NCBI GenBank assembly: GCA_031841125.1 | Contig: CM063107.1 | Span: forward strand, 66,351,814 to 66,415,813 | Length of the DNA stretch: 64,000 nt | Reading direction: 5' to 3' | DNA from: Acanthococcus lagerstroemiae | Taxonomy: Eukaryota; Arthropoda; Insecta; Hemiptera; Eriococcidae | Shown here: positions 47,980 through 60,725 of the stretch, in pieces | Position numbering within the stretch: the first letter of the stretch is position 1 | Layout: each line of letters starts with the position of its first letter | The notes under the pieces: model-generated | Seen by the model: the letters and a program-made list of their open reading frames with translations, nothing else | What the model was told of the DNA's origin: nothing | Database searches by the model: none | Translations under genes and position numbers: made by a program

Positions 47980-48400
47980 TTTTGCATATTTTGCATATTT
48001 TTGCCTGTGAACGCATATTTTTACATATTTTTGCTATTTAAAAACGCATATTTCACCGTTTTAGCGCATATTTCGTCAAATGCCCGCCTGTGAGAGCATA
48101 TTTCGATAATTTGCAATATTCGTCACAAAATAAAACACGTTCTTTCTCAAATCTTTGACGAATTTGATTTTTTTTAAACGCTGCAGAAAATAAAGATTTT
48201 TCCCCTTGATCTAAACAATCATTCAATTTTTCTTTTATTTAGAGCGAATTTATCGAATATTAACATTTACATACCGAAAATAAGTAGATCTCGTCACGCT
48301 CTGTGGAATGATACCCATATTGTTAGCGCATATTTTGCGCATATTTTGCCCATGTTTTAGCGCATAAATATTGCATATTTCACCATCCTAAATCGCATGA
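47980..48400. repeat. Cluster of nine GCATATTT words
   Basis: GCATATTT occurs nine times in about 420 bp, often as GCGCATATTT, in two groups (47983-48110 and 48327-48385). It looks like the subterminal repeats of a DNA transposon, or a degenerate satellite. No terminal repeats or duplication found. Confidence 0.6.
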
Positions 48401-49099
48401 AATTCCGCTCCCTGCTTATAAAGTATCGCAGAAGTATCCATTTGCTACATCCCACAAAGATAAATGCTTATAATCGTTGGACTTCTAAAAACACCTCAGA
48501 AATTTACCTTTCGGATAGTGAATTTTGAAAATCATGGTGAGGCGATAGAGGGACGATTTTCAGAACATCAGCGAAGCCAGTTTTGACCGTGTTAGAAAAG
48601 AGACGAAACTATAGGACAGGGTGATCCGCCACACACCCACCTACCCACCCACCCAATAATTTTGCAGTCGGTAAATTTTGATGAAACTGTTCATTTGAAT
48701 TTCTCATTTTGATTAAAATGCAAGGAAGAAGAGATACAAGCAGGCAATAAGTAAGCAGAGGTCAGGGTGGCAGATGGAGGTGCAAGCAGGGGAGGTACTA
48801 TAGATACAGCAGATACAGCATTTGGTAGAGTAATGCAGGAAGGCAGTAAGAGCAGGCTGAGTAAGAATAAGTGCAAGAGTAAGAGGTAAAGGGGGATGGG
48901 AATAAGACAATAATCAGAATAAATAGATCAATTTGAGAGATTTGAAGGAGGGAGGATCCTCAGGATCAAGAGAAAAGGTAGATTTGATGGACTCTTCTGT
49001 AGAAGAGGAAAGGGAAAATAAGGATGATAAATGTACAAAGTGAATAGGTGAGGCTAGGGGGTATGTTCATAAGAAAGTGAGCATTCAAACTCTTCAAGG

Positions 49100-50000
49100 A
49101 ACTTTCAGCTTTTACCCAGACTGTAGACTGCAAAATATTCTTTGAAATTCTTTTATACTTGTTTGCAATGCTAGAAGATTTTTTCTGCGACTCATTTGAA
49201 ACTCCCCGCTTCTATTTTTTTAGCCTCTCTCAAACTCAATTAGACCCTTTCAAACTTGATTAATATGCTGCAAGAGTCATAGACTAGCTTAAAATTCTTT
49301 GAACCTTTTCTAGCTTCATCTAAGGATGTTTAAAACGTTTCTAAACTTGATTATAACGACGCTGTACAACATTTCTACACTCACTTTAAACTATTGGAGA
49401 AAGTTCTAGCTCCTTCAGAAGATCGAAAAACTCTTCAAAAGTTCATGCACACTTCTTTCTCTAAGATTGCTAGTTCCGTTTGCCACTCTTCTATCTAGAT
49501 ATTTCTCTACTTATCCAAATTTGTTCAAGTTTCTGTCAGATTTGGTTAGGGCATTTAAGATCTTTCCAAACTTAATTAAATAAGCTGCAGGACTCTCTCA
49601 GACTAGTTTATTTTTAGACTGTTGTAGGTTCATCCAAACTTGTTTAAGATTCTTGCAGATTTGATGAAGACACGATAAGGCTCTATCAAACCTAATAGTA
49701 GTACTGTCAACCTCATCCACTCTTTACAATTGTGTTAAGTATTTCAAACATCTACAAGACTACAACAAACTCGTTAAGACTTTTTCAGGCTTCTTCAAAA
49801 CGCTGTAATATCCTTCTGCCTTCTAGACTGGACTAAATTCTTTCAGATTCTTTCGGCTTTTTCCAAACGTGTTTTAAGGATCTCTAGATTAACTTAGGAT
49901 TCAATAAGACTGTTTGAAACTCGACTAAAACGCAGAAAGACTCTTCCCGACTTGTTTAAAATTCTATAAGACCTCTCCAGCTCTTAATGTCTTCTTTAGG
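49100..50000. repeat. Degenerate ~30-40-bp satellite, patch 3
   Basis: About 900 bp of loosely repeated words: TCAAACTTGATTA, CTTGTTTAA, AGACTCTTTC, TTCTTTCAGA. Spacing is irregular (about 30-40 bp). Orientation looks opposite to the patch at 53.3 kb. Confidence 0.55.
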
Positions 50001-51784
50001 CTCGTGTACAGAGCTGTAAGATTTTTGTATCCAGCAACCTGTGCCGTGAGTATATTACATAGAAAAAGAATGAGATCTTCGCTCTCGGATATAAGACTGT
50101 TGGCCCTCATTTGTGTTTTTGTTTTTAACAAAAGAAGTAGCGATGGACCAGATTGTGGTTTCAATTTCGGGATATTTTCCTAATTCTTGACTCAACTCTG
50201 TCATCCTTAGTATTTGCTAGAATTCCGATGCCTTCGTAGAGACCTGCCGAAGCGAGAAAGAGGGGAAAAGTGGATTCTGGCAACTAAAAATGTAGAAATG
50301 TAAAATTTTTCAGGCGAAAATTCGGTTTTTTCAATTGAGTTCACATTTTTAAAATAACAAGAAAGAAGAAGAGAAACAAAAGTCAACGCTTTTGAAATTT
50401 TGCCAACTGGTAAACATTCTTAAAATTAACGAGTAAAAAATAAAAAAAATAAAGGTCAGTGCTTTTAAAATTTTGCAAATTGAGGGTTCGGTTTTGCCAA
50501 CTCTGGCCTTAAATCTCCCATCGATAGGTCAGCCTCCCCCCACCCACCGTTAAAGTCTTCCAACCGGGTTCCCTTAATTTGCTGTAAATCGATTTTACTG
50601 AATTTGTCAACTTTGGAGTATTTTTAGGGGGGCTTCCTCGTATACTTCGTCGGCACATCTCTGAGCCCCATGAGCTCCTCAATAGTCATTCCATTACTGA
50701 TCCACTCCACCCAGTAACGTTTCGGTTAATTTTTGATGATATTAACCTCACGAGGAAATATAAGTCGTTGTGAGTGAATGGAAATACATATCTAACCTTC
50801 TATTCACTCACACAACATGTTGTAATAACATCGAACTCTTAGGCAATTCGTTAATTCTCACGCTGATTTTACTCGACCTATTAAACGAGCGAAATATCCA
50901 CACAAATTTGTACACACTAGAATGAAAATTTTATTACCGTTCAACTGACCTAAGCTCGTCGTTTTATGTCCCATCCTATCGTCAATAATCGTAAACTCCC
51001 CCCTAATTCACCGTAGGTGTGTCCTGGTCCGACCATATTATCGTTTATGTGTGCTTTTCAACCGATGTAATTTTATAACCCATCGATAAGTCAAACGTCT
51101 GCAAAAAGTCAACCTTCATATTACACCTCATTTAAAAGGGGAAAAAAAGTTGAAAAGATATGAGCAAAGTTTTGTATTTGTTCTTCCATTCACCTTGAAC
51201 GGTGGCAGTTCACTGCCGAAAAAATATTTCTAACCAAATAAAATTTATACCTCGTCGACACATTTGAATAACACTGAATTTAATTCGCCATTAAATGTTC
51301 TAACAGTTTAGAAAATCTTTTAAATAGAGTCATCGTCAGTTCGTGATTTACAGCACTTCTAAAAGATTTTATTGGAGGAGGAAAAAAAAAAATTGAGTAA
51401 AAAAAATGTTTCCGACCCCGAGTGATTTATTGTACCGTTATACAATACAGTGTGTCTTCTAAGTAGCTTGATATACAACCTTAATATTCAGACATTGACC
51501 TAACTTTTATTTCTCTTCTTTTCGTCACAATAAAAGGTTTTTTCCTCCCGTTAAACGGTTACATTTGTGCTTCTATAGAAGATGTGATATCCAACATCAA
51601 AAAGAATGCACGCAGTGAAAGAAATCCGAAAAGTATACTGTGGCGTTTTGTTTTTCAAGATTGGTAGCCTCTATACGTGTTTGATTCGGAGGTAGGAGTT
51701 TATTTTCGAGAGAAACGGGTACAGAGTGTTTGTAGTGAATTTCTATTATTGAAAAGAAAGCAGAAAGGATAAAGTGATACTCCG

Positions 51785-52086
51785 AGGCTTTGAGGCGAAA
51801 ATAATGGACCCAGTGGAAGATGGTCGACAATGTGCACAGGAATGATTTTATTTAAAACGTTGATATTTTCCTCTCCAATCAGTCATATCTTTCGAAAGGA
51901 TGGAAAATGCAGCTAAGGCAAAAACAATTCCATCCAAGGCTTTGAGGCGAAAATAATCGAGCTAGTGAAGATGGTCGACAATGTGTACAGAAATGATTTT
52001 ATTTGAAACGTTGATATTTTCCTCCTCCAATCAGTCATGTCTTTCGAAAGGATCGAAAATGTAGCTAAGGCAAAAACCGTTCCATC
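51785..52086 (+). repeat. Tandem duplication, two ~150-bp units
   Basis: AGGCTTTGAGGCGAAAATAA starts at 51785 and 51947 (period 162). Shared words include AAGATGGTCGACAATGTG, AACGTTGATATTTTCCTC, TCTTTCGAAAGGAT and GCTAAGGCAAAAAC. Identity is about 85-90% by eye. Confidence 0.9.
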
Positions 52087-53329
52087 AGGGACTTACAGAA
52101 GCACAAAAGCGACTTTCTCTAGAGGCGATGGAACGGGTCTTCAGTAATCTTACAATATGCAGAAGTCTCAAGAAATTTCAAGAATTCTTGACCCGCGGTC
52201 TTAATAGGTCTTAGGCGTCTTAGGCAGGCTTCTCGAGTTCCAGTCAGTCTTACAAGTTCTATCTAGTCCTAAAATATTATATGTATAGTTTATGGTCTTA
52301 GCGAGTCCCAATGAATCTCAACAGAGTCTGAAGACTTAATTTTAGTTTGAAATAACAGGACCATCGATTAGGATTGAATTCCCGAACCACGAGTCTTTGT
52401 AGTTTCTGAAAAATTCGGAAACACGTGTACTTTGCCTCCGGGAACATCTCCGGGGGGGGGGGGAATAAAGCTGAGTGCTTAGCTATCTGTATCTCTTGAG
52501 CATCCATTATTGGGAGTGTCTTTTCATTATGCCTGCCTATCTGTCCAGTCTCTTTGCTTGCATATCTGTATGCTATAGAAACACTAGCCTCACTACCTGC
52601 AGCACCAAAACATAATGATAAAATTAATCTGGTATCCAAGATCCCGGTTTAAAGTCTTCCTAACTCCTTGTATTTCCGTGGAAATACATAAAACTACGAA
52701 AAAAGTGATTCCGTGCTATAAAAATTGCATAAGATGTTTTGTCTATTTCTTCGTAGGACATTTGATGTAGTTACCAGCCCACATTGCATGCAGATATCGT
52801 TTATTATTCAACCTTAGAATTTGAAGGAAAAAAATGTGGAAAATTTGTGGGATTTTTAGGTTTTAACTCCGAACTACACAACTCGCGTTTTATTTATTTG
52901 ACCTAGCTAAACTTTTTTTATGGTTGGGAGGATGGCCCAGCTGTGCTCTGTCTTGCGTAAAGTAGCATCATTTTGTACATCCTCGCTCAAGATCAAGTCT
53001 TAAGAGAGTCTAAAAGGAATTAAATAAATTTCAGTAAGTCCTTGTCTGAACAATGGGGGCGATCCTGATTCCTTCCAATAAAAATTTTGTGAGAATTACC
53101 TTCTGCGCTCCCTCTCCCTTCCAGAAAATAAAACGTGGCTACGAAGGAAATATTTGCGTTTTTACAAAAGATTGAGTGTTTGTAAACCCAAAAATCTTGA
53201 CTAAGAGAACAGGGTAATTTTTATAATTTTTACACAGACGAACAAATTTTTGTCCCCACCTTTAGCTCAAACTGGAATGAGCGCTCACCATCATGGTATG
53301 GGAAATCTGGCGTAACACGACTTGCCTCT

Positions 53330-53660
53330 ACTTATCTTGAATGAGTTGTAAATATGTTGAAAAAGTTTCCATTAGTTTTAACAAGTCTGCTCGCGGTCAG
53401 GATGACCATTAACAAAGTCTAATTGCATCTGAATAAGTCTTGAAACAGTTTAGATGAATTTTAACAGTTTCTGAATGAGTTTTAACAAATTGTCGTACAG
53501 CTTGAATGAGTCTCGAGAAGTTTGAAGAGAGTTAAAATGAGTCTTCAGCAAGTTCAAATGAATCTTCAAGATCTAAATGAATATTGACTTGGTCCCAATT
53601 TCTGAATAAGTTCTTAAAGCACTTCAATGGGTCTTCACGGGTTTCAACGGAGTCTGATTA
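53330..53660. repeat. Degenerate ~30-40-bp satellite, patch 4
   Basis: Repeated AATGAGTCTT-, AACAAGTCTG-, TGAATGAGTTTTAACA-like words through about 330 bp. The same words occur at 40.0-40.1, 42.2-42.3 and 52.2-52.3 kb. Confidence 0.55.
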
Positions 53661-56600
53661 AACCGCAACAGGAATTGACTAATTTCCAGTTGAGCATTTT
53701 TAGTGCTTGATATCTGAACCCTTGCAAGATACCCGGTGTGGATACGGGGGAAAGGCAAGGGACAATTGCTTTTTGGAACTGAAATTCTTCAAAAACAATT
53801 AACCCACGAGTATTGAGAAAATCCAGTGCATTAAAACAATTAGAGAGAGGTAGCAGTTGGGTAATATGTTTTTTATATAACTTGTTAGAAACCTGGCCTT
53901 CACCTCCCTCATCAAAATACAAAATGCATTGAGTTATTTACCAGAAATCCGGAAAATAGCAAAAGGTGACAGGCCTGGCACCAGCGGGATTCTTCTGTGA
54001 AGGTGGATTTCATGGTGTTGACCCTTAAAAGTCATAAAACACCTATTTACGAACGAAGCGAGTAAAATTTTTTTCAATTTTTCGGAGAGTTTCTATGAGT
54101 AAATTTTATTTTTGATGGTCAAGGAGAGATTGTCCTCCTTAGAAACATGGCAGCGGAGAAATAATTTCTCAACGATTAAGTTTTTTCCTCTTCAGAGAGC
54201 AGGCGAAACCGATTGCAAATTTATGGTTGGGGCAAGACTAAGTAAACAAGAGATGTTATCCCCCCCCCCCCAAGAAAAACTTTCTACTTGCTACGTTTAT
54301 CGTTTATGCTTGAACTATTGTAGAGACCTCAGAAGGTCTTGAAAATTTTTAGTATTGAAGAGTCTCAGCTAGCCTAAGAAACACTCCTTCCCCTTCGCCA
54401 TTTAACAAAAAAACTAAACGATGATGAACGTCGGAAATACTTCAAAATTCATCACACAGTTTGTTATCCAGTGAACTGAAAAAATTTTAATGACATGCTT
54501 CGGAGAGTAGGGGCGGCGTGAGAGGAGTACCCCTCCCCCATTTATGAAATTATCGTGGGAAATTTCTCAGCATTTTAATCGTTATTTATACTCTGAGAAG
54601 TCAGAAAATTCTGGACCCCAATCGGGAAAATTAAGATTTTTTCTGTTATGGTGAACTGAAAATGGTAAATTTTAGTTCAAGATTTTTCAAGTATTCATCC
54701 TTCCCCTTTCCCCCGCCATAACATGTTTTACATCCAGGTGTGCCACCTCTTTTGGAGAGTACTTTCATTTTTAATATCAGAAAATAAAAATACATCTGCT
54801 GACGAAATTGATTCAAATGCTGAGAAGGGGAAGTTGAAAACTATCAATTTCTTATATAATGTCAAGTATCCCCCTCGGCGATGTGTTCCCTAAATCCGCT
54901 TTTGGTTGCGATCTGATGTTATAGAATCCCACTAATTCTTGATATTTTATGAACAAGAAAATGAGAGCTTACTCAGCGTTTCAGGCTGTTACTCAATCTA
55001 GCAACAAACTTATTTTCAAATTCGAGTTTCCACGGAAAATTAATGCTGTTAGTAAATTTTTATGTAAATTCAGCCATAAAAATTTGGTCTCCGCCCCCAC
55101 GAAACTGAATTGAGACACTGAGAGTAAGATCAGGAGGCTTGTTGCTTTAAATGCCCATGCTTCTTATACAAGGGAAGCTACCACTAAATGATTGGATAGC
55201 GAAGCGATCTAAAGGAAGTGTATTAGTTATTCATGGACATTTGGGGGATGTATCCCATTGCTGCCTATCACGAAGCACAACTTTCCCATTTTAAATTTAG
55301 GTACCAGTTCATCCGTGGACAATAAATTGCAGTACCCCTCGGCTACGTATAAGAATTCGCAAACTTTAAATTTCCCTCTACACTCTTTTACAAATTCCTA
55401 CATTCATGTCTTTGCTAGCAATCATCGAGAACAAATCTAGGTCATTTTTTAAAACGTCCAATATTTGTCCATGCAGCTGAATTATGGACAAATCATGGAC
55501 AATGTCCGGTTTGTCCCAAATGGCTACACAGCCAGTCGCAGATGAAGTTATTATAAGTTGACGGATACTGGTCCGATGTTAGACAAAGGTGTGGTCAATG
55601 GAGGCCAAATATAGGATGAGTGAAAGTCAAGTATGAATTGTGAGGGCTTCAATTCTAAAATGGGAAGGGCCATTTGCATTTTTCTGAATTCAAATTGAGT
55701 ATAAAAATCCACTGTACCAGTTCCGGCAGAAATATTTTACGTTATACTTATATTCGGACCGAACAGCGCTAGTATTCCGCACAACGAAAACGAGAAAATT
55801 GGTGAATGGCACGGGTGGTAGGCGGAAGCTTTCCTTTAATTGATCGAAATCAATTTTTATGCGAGAATCTAACTTACAGGAAATTGTACACTCTACAAAT
55901 TTTGTTATTTTCATTTTCCCGCTAAATGGCTTCGTTCTCGACATATTTTGAGATAACTCAATTAACATTCTAATTGAAAAATTGTCCTGATTCCTCTTTC
56001 AATCTTGCCGATTGTAGCGCTTCTAGCGGATGTTCGGCCCGAATACATTTGCTACAAACTTTATGTGCGAGTAGTAAAATCATATTACAACATTCGAGCC
56101 ATATCTTTAGTCTTTCGTCTGCTATATGTCTCGAGTCTGTCAATAAGATTCGTCGATAGGTCTGTATTGCCTGTAACCAAAACTAGGACTTTAGTACCAG
56201 TTTGTCCAAGTCTGCCTTTGGTCATGTACAATTTTTACAGTTCCGACCTATTTTAGATAAGAATGTCTTTCGGTCATATAGAGTTTTTTAAGACAAAATA
56301 GAAGCACGCCTTTTGAAGACATTAAAGATGTGGTTATCTAGCGACAAAGTCATGATTACTCTCTATTGGGTCCAATATTTGTCTGCGAAATCATAAATGC
56401 ACGTTTGCGATAAATTTACAAGTCTTTCGAGTGTCTTCTCAGCTGTGTGCATATTTTCATTCGTCTTCGAGTTTTGTCTATTGCGTGCTGGCCTGGTAAC
56501 CAGAGGTAAACCAGAGAGGCTGAGCCTGCTTCAAAACTACTGCGAGCCCCTCAGATTTTTCAAAAACAAAATTATACAGCCCAGGTGTTCTAAATAACTT

Positions 56601-56806
56601 CTTGAGAGCTCCCTAAAAAACTTCAGAGCTCCAACGATTTCCTGCGGACAATACAAGCTGGCAGCGCATCCTTGAACAAATCTTCACGATTCACGTTTTC
56701 TATTTTATTTTCCCCGATTTTCCGATTGTGAGCTGTCCTCCACCCCCTCCTCCCTTCGTATAAAACATAAACACTAGTCTGGCGTTGAAAAATCAGATTT
56801 ACATAC

Positions 56807-56922
56807 CGTCGCTGAGTTTCTTATCCGAAGGGTCATCTGGCTCACCGTGTCCTCTCAGAAGTTTGGATATGGCGCTGACAGAAGGCGCGTTACCCCTCTC
56901 GCATAGACCTTCCTTTATCAAT
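56807..56922 (-). CDS. Pax3/7: Pax3/7-class gene, exon with C-terminal (RED) end of the paired domain
   Basis: Internal exon, 116 bp. The first base completes a split codon; then come 38 full codons starting LIKEGLCERGNAPSVSAISK and continuing LLRGHGEPDD. This matches the last helices of a paired domain (family pattern: LIKEGVC, PSVS, ISR, LLR), so it is the RED half of the DNA-binding paired domain. A linker rich in Asp, Lys and Ser follows. The acceptor is TTCCAG at 56928-56923 and the donor is GTATGT at 56806-56801, a strong match. The exon ends in phase 1, which fits the homeodomain exon at 22873 and creates a Gly codon at the junction. The product should be a nuclear transcription factor in segmentation or neural patterning, as known for this family. 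The upstream paired-domain exons (PAI half) and start codon are not between here and 64000. An Arg-to-Lys change in the usual ISR triad (ISK) is visible. Confidence 0.93.
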
Positions 56923-57636
56923 CTGGAACATACGAGAGGACTGATAGCGGATAAAAGTTGAAGTTATTAAATATATTAAAAGCTAACTAATTGTACACTT
57001 AACCTAAAGAGTGTTAATTAGATTATCTCAAAAAATTTATTCGTCGAGTGAAATCACTCTACTTTCGAGATGGTTACATCAGAAGCGAAAGAGAGGACTG
57101 CTGGAGAATCGGCAGAGAACTGCGCAAGCGAAACGATACCTAAACAAAACGGAATAGGTTGGTACTTTCCATAATTTAACACTACGCCTAATTTTTCTTA
57201 AGACACTTCAATGACTCCGGTTACACATTGGCTGGTATAAAAACGATCAAGAGAAAAGATACAAAACAGTAATCGTGCATAACGAATCGAGAATTATGTT
57301 CCAATGGAGTTGAACCGGTCACCCGAGAAAAAATGCTGCTGTCTTTTTGTACATGTACCTGTATAGTATTGTAGTTATGACAAGTGCATGAGTCAGACAA
57401 AGGGAGCCGCGTTGTGAGAAATCGTGAAAATCCAGAAGTTCTACGCATTGCACTGTGGCCTGTGTACGAGATAGCTGAACAGGAAAATCGTAATTATGAT
57501 ATCAAATAAGAGGCCGGCAATCGTGGTTCCCTAAATCAACTGTCAGCCGAGTATTTTCCTATACATGATGCTCGTACTCAATTTGTCCCTGAACTCTCAA
57601 ATTGACTTCATTTTGTTAGAGGGGCTGAGTTAGTAG

Positions 57637-57775
57637 CAGTGGCGTAGCCACCCTAGTGTCCAAGGGATCTGGTTTTGACCAAAGGGAGATGGAGTAGTGG
57701 AGGGTGTGCTAAAATTAGAAAGACAAAATCGTAAAGGGGATTCAGACCTCCTCGACCCCCTTGGCTAAGCCACTG
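57637..57775. mobile_element. hAT-like MITE (CAGTGGCGTAGCCA)
   Basis: 139 bp, ends CAGTGGCGTAGCCA and TGGCTAAGCCACTG. Exact duplication GTTAGTAG (57629-57636 and 57776-57783). Ends match the element at 40157, so same family. Confidence 0.92.
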
Positions 57776-58116
57776 GTTAGTAGCTGGAATTGGTTGGAAG
57801 ATGTAAGAAGGGCTGTTGTGGACTTTTCAACCTCTGACCATATCAACAAGTCTCTGTCTTTCTCTCCGCTCGGGAGTGAGAAATCTTCTCTCGATTAACT
57901 TGCTACTGCTGCGATTCTTGTACCCATTAGGTCGATGTTCATAGTACTAATTTCATTTAGCGTGTTTCTAACCTCAACTTCTGAAGATACTCACCCAGTA
58001 GAGCGAGCGATTACGTTTAATCTCATTATATCTCGAGTAGTCCCAAATAGTACAGCTCTCTTTTGAGGACACTTCGATGCAACGGCGTAGTGGTTGTATA
58101 TATGGAAGCAGTCACT

Positions 58117-58215
58117 TGGTGGAGCGTATGGCGATGCACGCATGTCAAAGTAGCTCCCCAGACACGTCACTACTGGTCCCGCCGGAAACTACCTTTTCGA
58201 GTACTGCATCAGTGA
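58117..58215 (-). mobile_element. Short retroposon, minus-strand copy
   Basis: On the minus strand: GTCACTGATGCAGTACTCG, AAAGGTAGTTTCCGG, CTTTGACATGCGTGCATCGC, CATACGCTCCACC. More diverged than the copies at 16217 and 33567; flanking duplication not clear. Confidence 0.75.
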
Positions 58216-59509
58216 CCAGAGGGACGTATACATATAGAATAGGATGGTTCTTACATTCGACTATTTTTTTTTTTTTTTTTTTTTTCGATCAGCCATCCCT
58301 TAGATCGGTTGAAATACTTTTGAGAAAATTCTGCAAAGTTTGAGCGAAATCGGAAGGTGTTAACCTGTGCATACGTGGGAGAAGTTCTTATGGGAATTCA
58401 CATTGATTTTTGGAATTGTTAACCTTTCTTCTCGAATCTCCCTGTTCATTTTTTGAGATGTCTTTTTCCCGGTATGAATTTTATGAGAGGTAGAAATCGG
58501 GCAAGGTAGCGCCAAATGGAATACTTTCATTCAAAAGATCTGATTTTTCAAAGTGCGGGCCGTTTTAAGATTTCGGAACCAGCAAATGCCCTTCTTTTAA
58601 TAACGTTTTAAGGTAATTCCGTCTGGGGTGCAATAATCATGTAAGCGACAGAGTATTTGATTTTTAGAAAGTGCTCATCTAAGCTTTTAGGTGACAGACT
58701 CTACGCAGTAACTTCCTCACTCATGTACAACTCGTATCTGAAGTGCAGAATCATTGAAATATCAATTTTGTTTTTAACCTTTTCATCATTTCTAATATGT
58801 AATCAGTCCGGCTTTAGGTAAGATCGTACAGCGCTGATTTCTTTTTTTATGCTTTAGAAACACATGTTAAAGACTGAGTCTTTAAAACTGACGTTTGAGT
58901 GAGAGGAAATTACAAAAATTTACAGTTGCATCGAAAACAATCGTTTTGTTCTATTAATGATTAATTTATTATGTAAGATAAGTAAAATGCATGGAATGTT
59001 CTTGTATAATATTGTGCAATGTGATACACTTTCTTAACTTTCAATTTAGCAACTCACAAAATCCTGTACATTCAAAATACTTGAGTTTTAAAACTAATTT
59101 AATTGCGAGTTAGCTTCCTGTGAAGCCTCAAGGGTTAAGGAGAGGCGATAAACAAGCCCAGAAACGGATCCAGGGATTCAGAAAACCCTACTAACCACAT
59201 AAGAAACTTGAAATCTGCGGGAATTGGAGTATTTTAAGATTAGTTCCCTGTGGAGCCTGAAGAGTGAAGAGGAGGAGGGAAACGACACGTGAAACAGATA
59301 TAGCGACACACAAAACCGTGCTATCGTTGTAAAGAACTTGGAAATCTGGAAAATTTGGGTAATTGGAGATAGCTCCTTGAACCCTCGCGGGAGTGCAGTG
59401 ACTTAAAAAATCCTAATATCGTTGTAAAGCTCGGAAATTGAAAAAAAAATTTTCAGTAACTGGAAATTAGCTCCCCCTCCCTCCAACCGAGAATGGTTGA
59501 AAGGAGAGA

Positions 59510-59760
59510 GAAGAACCCTCAAAAGAATTCAGCGAGTTTTAAAACCTTCAGTTTGGAAAGAAAATAATTCTTAGGCTCGAATGGGGAGGCTCCCCCAGCG
59601 ACTGGCGAATTCTAAAAGTCAATGTAATAATTCCCGTAAGAATTTCTCCCCCCCCCCTGCAGAGTTGGTTAACTTTTTCCGATTTTGGTCAAACTTTGCA
59701 TAAAATATTTTTTCAGCGCATGAAACCGATCTAGGGGGTGACCGGACCGAAAATATGGAT
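59510..59760 (+). repeat. Dispersed repeat, diverged copy 3
   Basis: Carries CTTTAAACC-, AATAATTCTTAGGCTCGAAT-, GGGGAGGCTCCCCCA- and TAAGAATTTCTCC-like words in the same order as 40430-40610 and 42610-42790. Confidence 0.6.
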
Positions 59761-60725
59761 TTTTTTTCACCGACAGTAAATAAGGATCCCCGTAAAGGTC
59801 AGTTGGTTTATAGTGACCAGAGATGGGAACGTAGAATATAATTTTACATCTACGCAAAGAATATACGTGTAGACTTTGCAACAGGGGCAATGTTACTTTA
59901 CAATACTACTAGTGTAAAGTGACACCCCTCAGATTTATGGTTACCTGTCTACCCTAGCTCAGGCATTCTTACCCTCATATTGAAGACAATTTTAAGCTCT
60001 ATCCATTGGTTTTCGTTCGGAATAAATTGAATACAAGACCAATTATTTTCCGTCGCAATAAACCAGTTGCCCCTGCATGAGGATACTTTGGGATTACTCT
60101 AAAATCACTTCCTAGGACTTTCAGGGGCGGCTCTTCGATTATACGCTTGGCTTTCTTTTATTCTAAACTCCAGTTTCCTTTTCCTCATAATTGGCTTTCA
60201 AAGTTGCAAAAATTATCATAATTCAGTACAATTATTCTGAATAAAACTAGAATGATACTATGATACTAATGAATGAGCGCTTTCTTTCGAATAATGATCC
60301 AAACCTTGATATTATTAATCGCAGTAAACTGATTAAGAATGTCGGGGAGGGGGAACTAGTCGTGCATAAATTCAATAAGAAAACATTCAGTGCTCAGTAC
60401 AACGAGCATTATAAATAGAGACAGACAATTACCGTAATTTAAATAAACCATCGGAAATTGCAGTACAATAAATTTTCCAAATTTGAAAAACAGTTATGAG
60501 GAAACGGTAAGGGAAGGGGCTATTTAAAACATATATTTAGAATTAGCATGAAAAAAATGAGTTTAGGAAAATTCGCTCGCTGCATTTTTGTGTAATTCTT
60601 AATATTTTCCAATTTGGATTTTTCGATACCTCAATTTGAAATACCAGGAGTTCAGTTTCGAGGCTGTGTAGTAACGACATTATTTATTTTTTAACTGCTC
60701 AAAATATCTTCTATTCTTAGGACAT

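Larger units (their letters stand above)
22874..56806 (-). other. 33.9-kb intron between paired domain and homeodomain
   Basis: Donor GTATGT at 56806, acceptor CTTTTTCAG ending at 22874, both phase 1. Contents: degenerate satellite (23.7-24.1, 26.1-26.5, 49.1-50.0, 53.3-53.7 kb), hAT-like MITEs (26868, 34110, 40157, 41570, 44627, 45304), LINE D, a pair of 600-bp TIR elements, a SINE and two snap-back composites, pogo/mariner MITEs, LINE E, minisatellite (46.7 kb), a GCATATTT cluster and a 162-bp duplication. Little is recognisable in 24.3-26.1, 42.9-44.6, 50.1-51.7 and 54.0-56.8 kb. No host exon was found inside; no octapeptide-coding stretch was found by eye on the minus strand. Confidence 0.85.
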
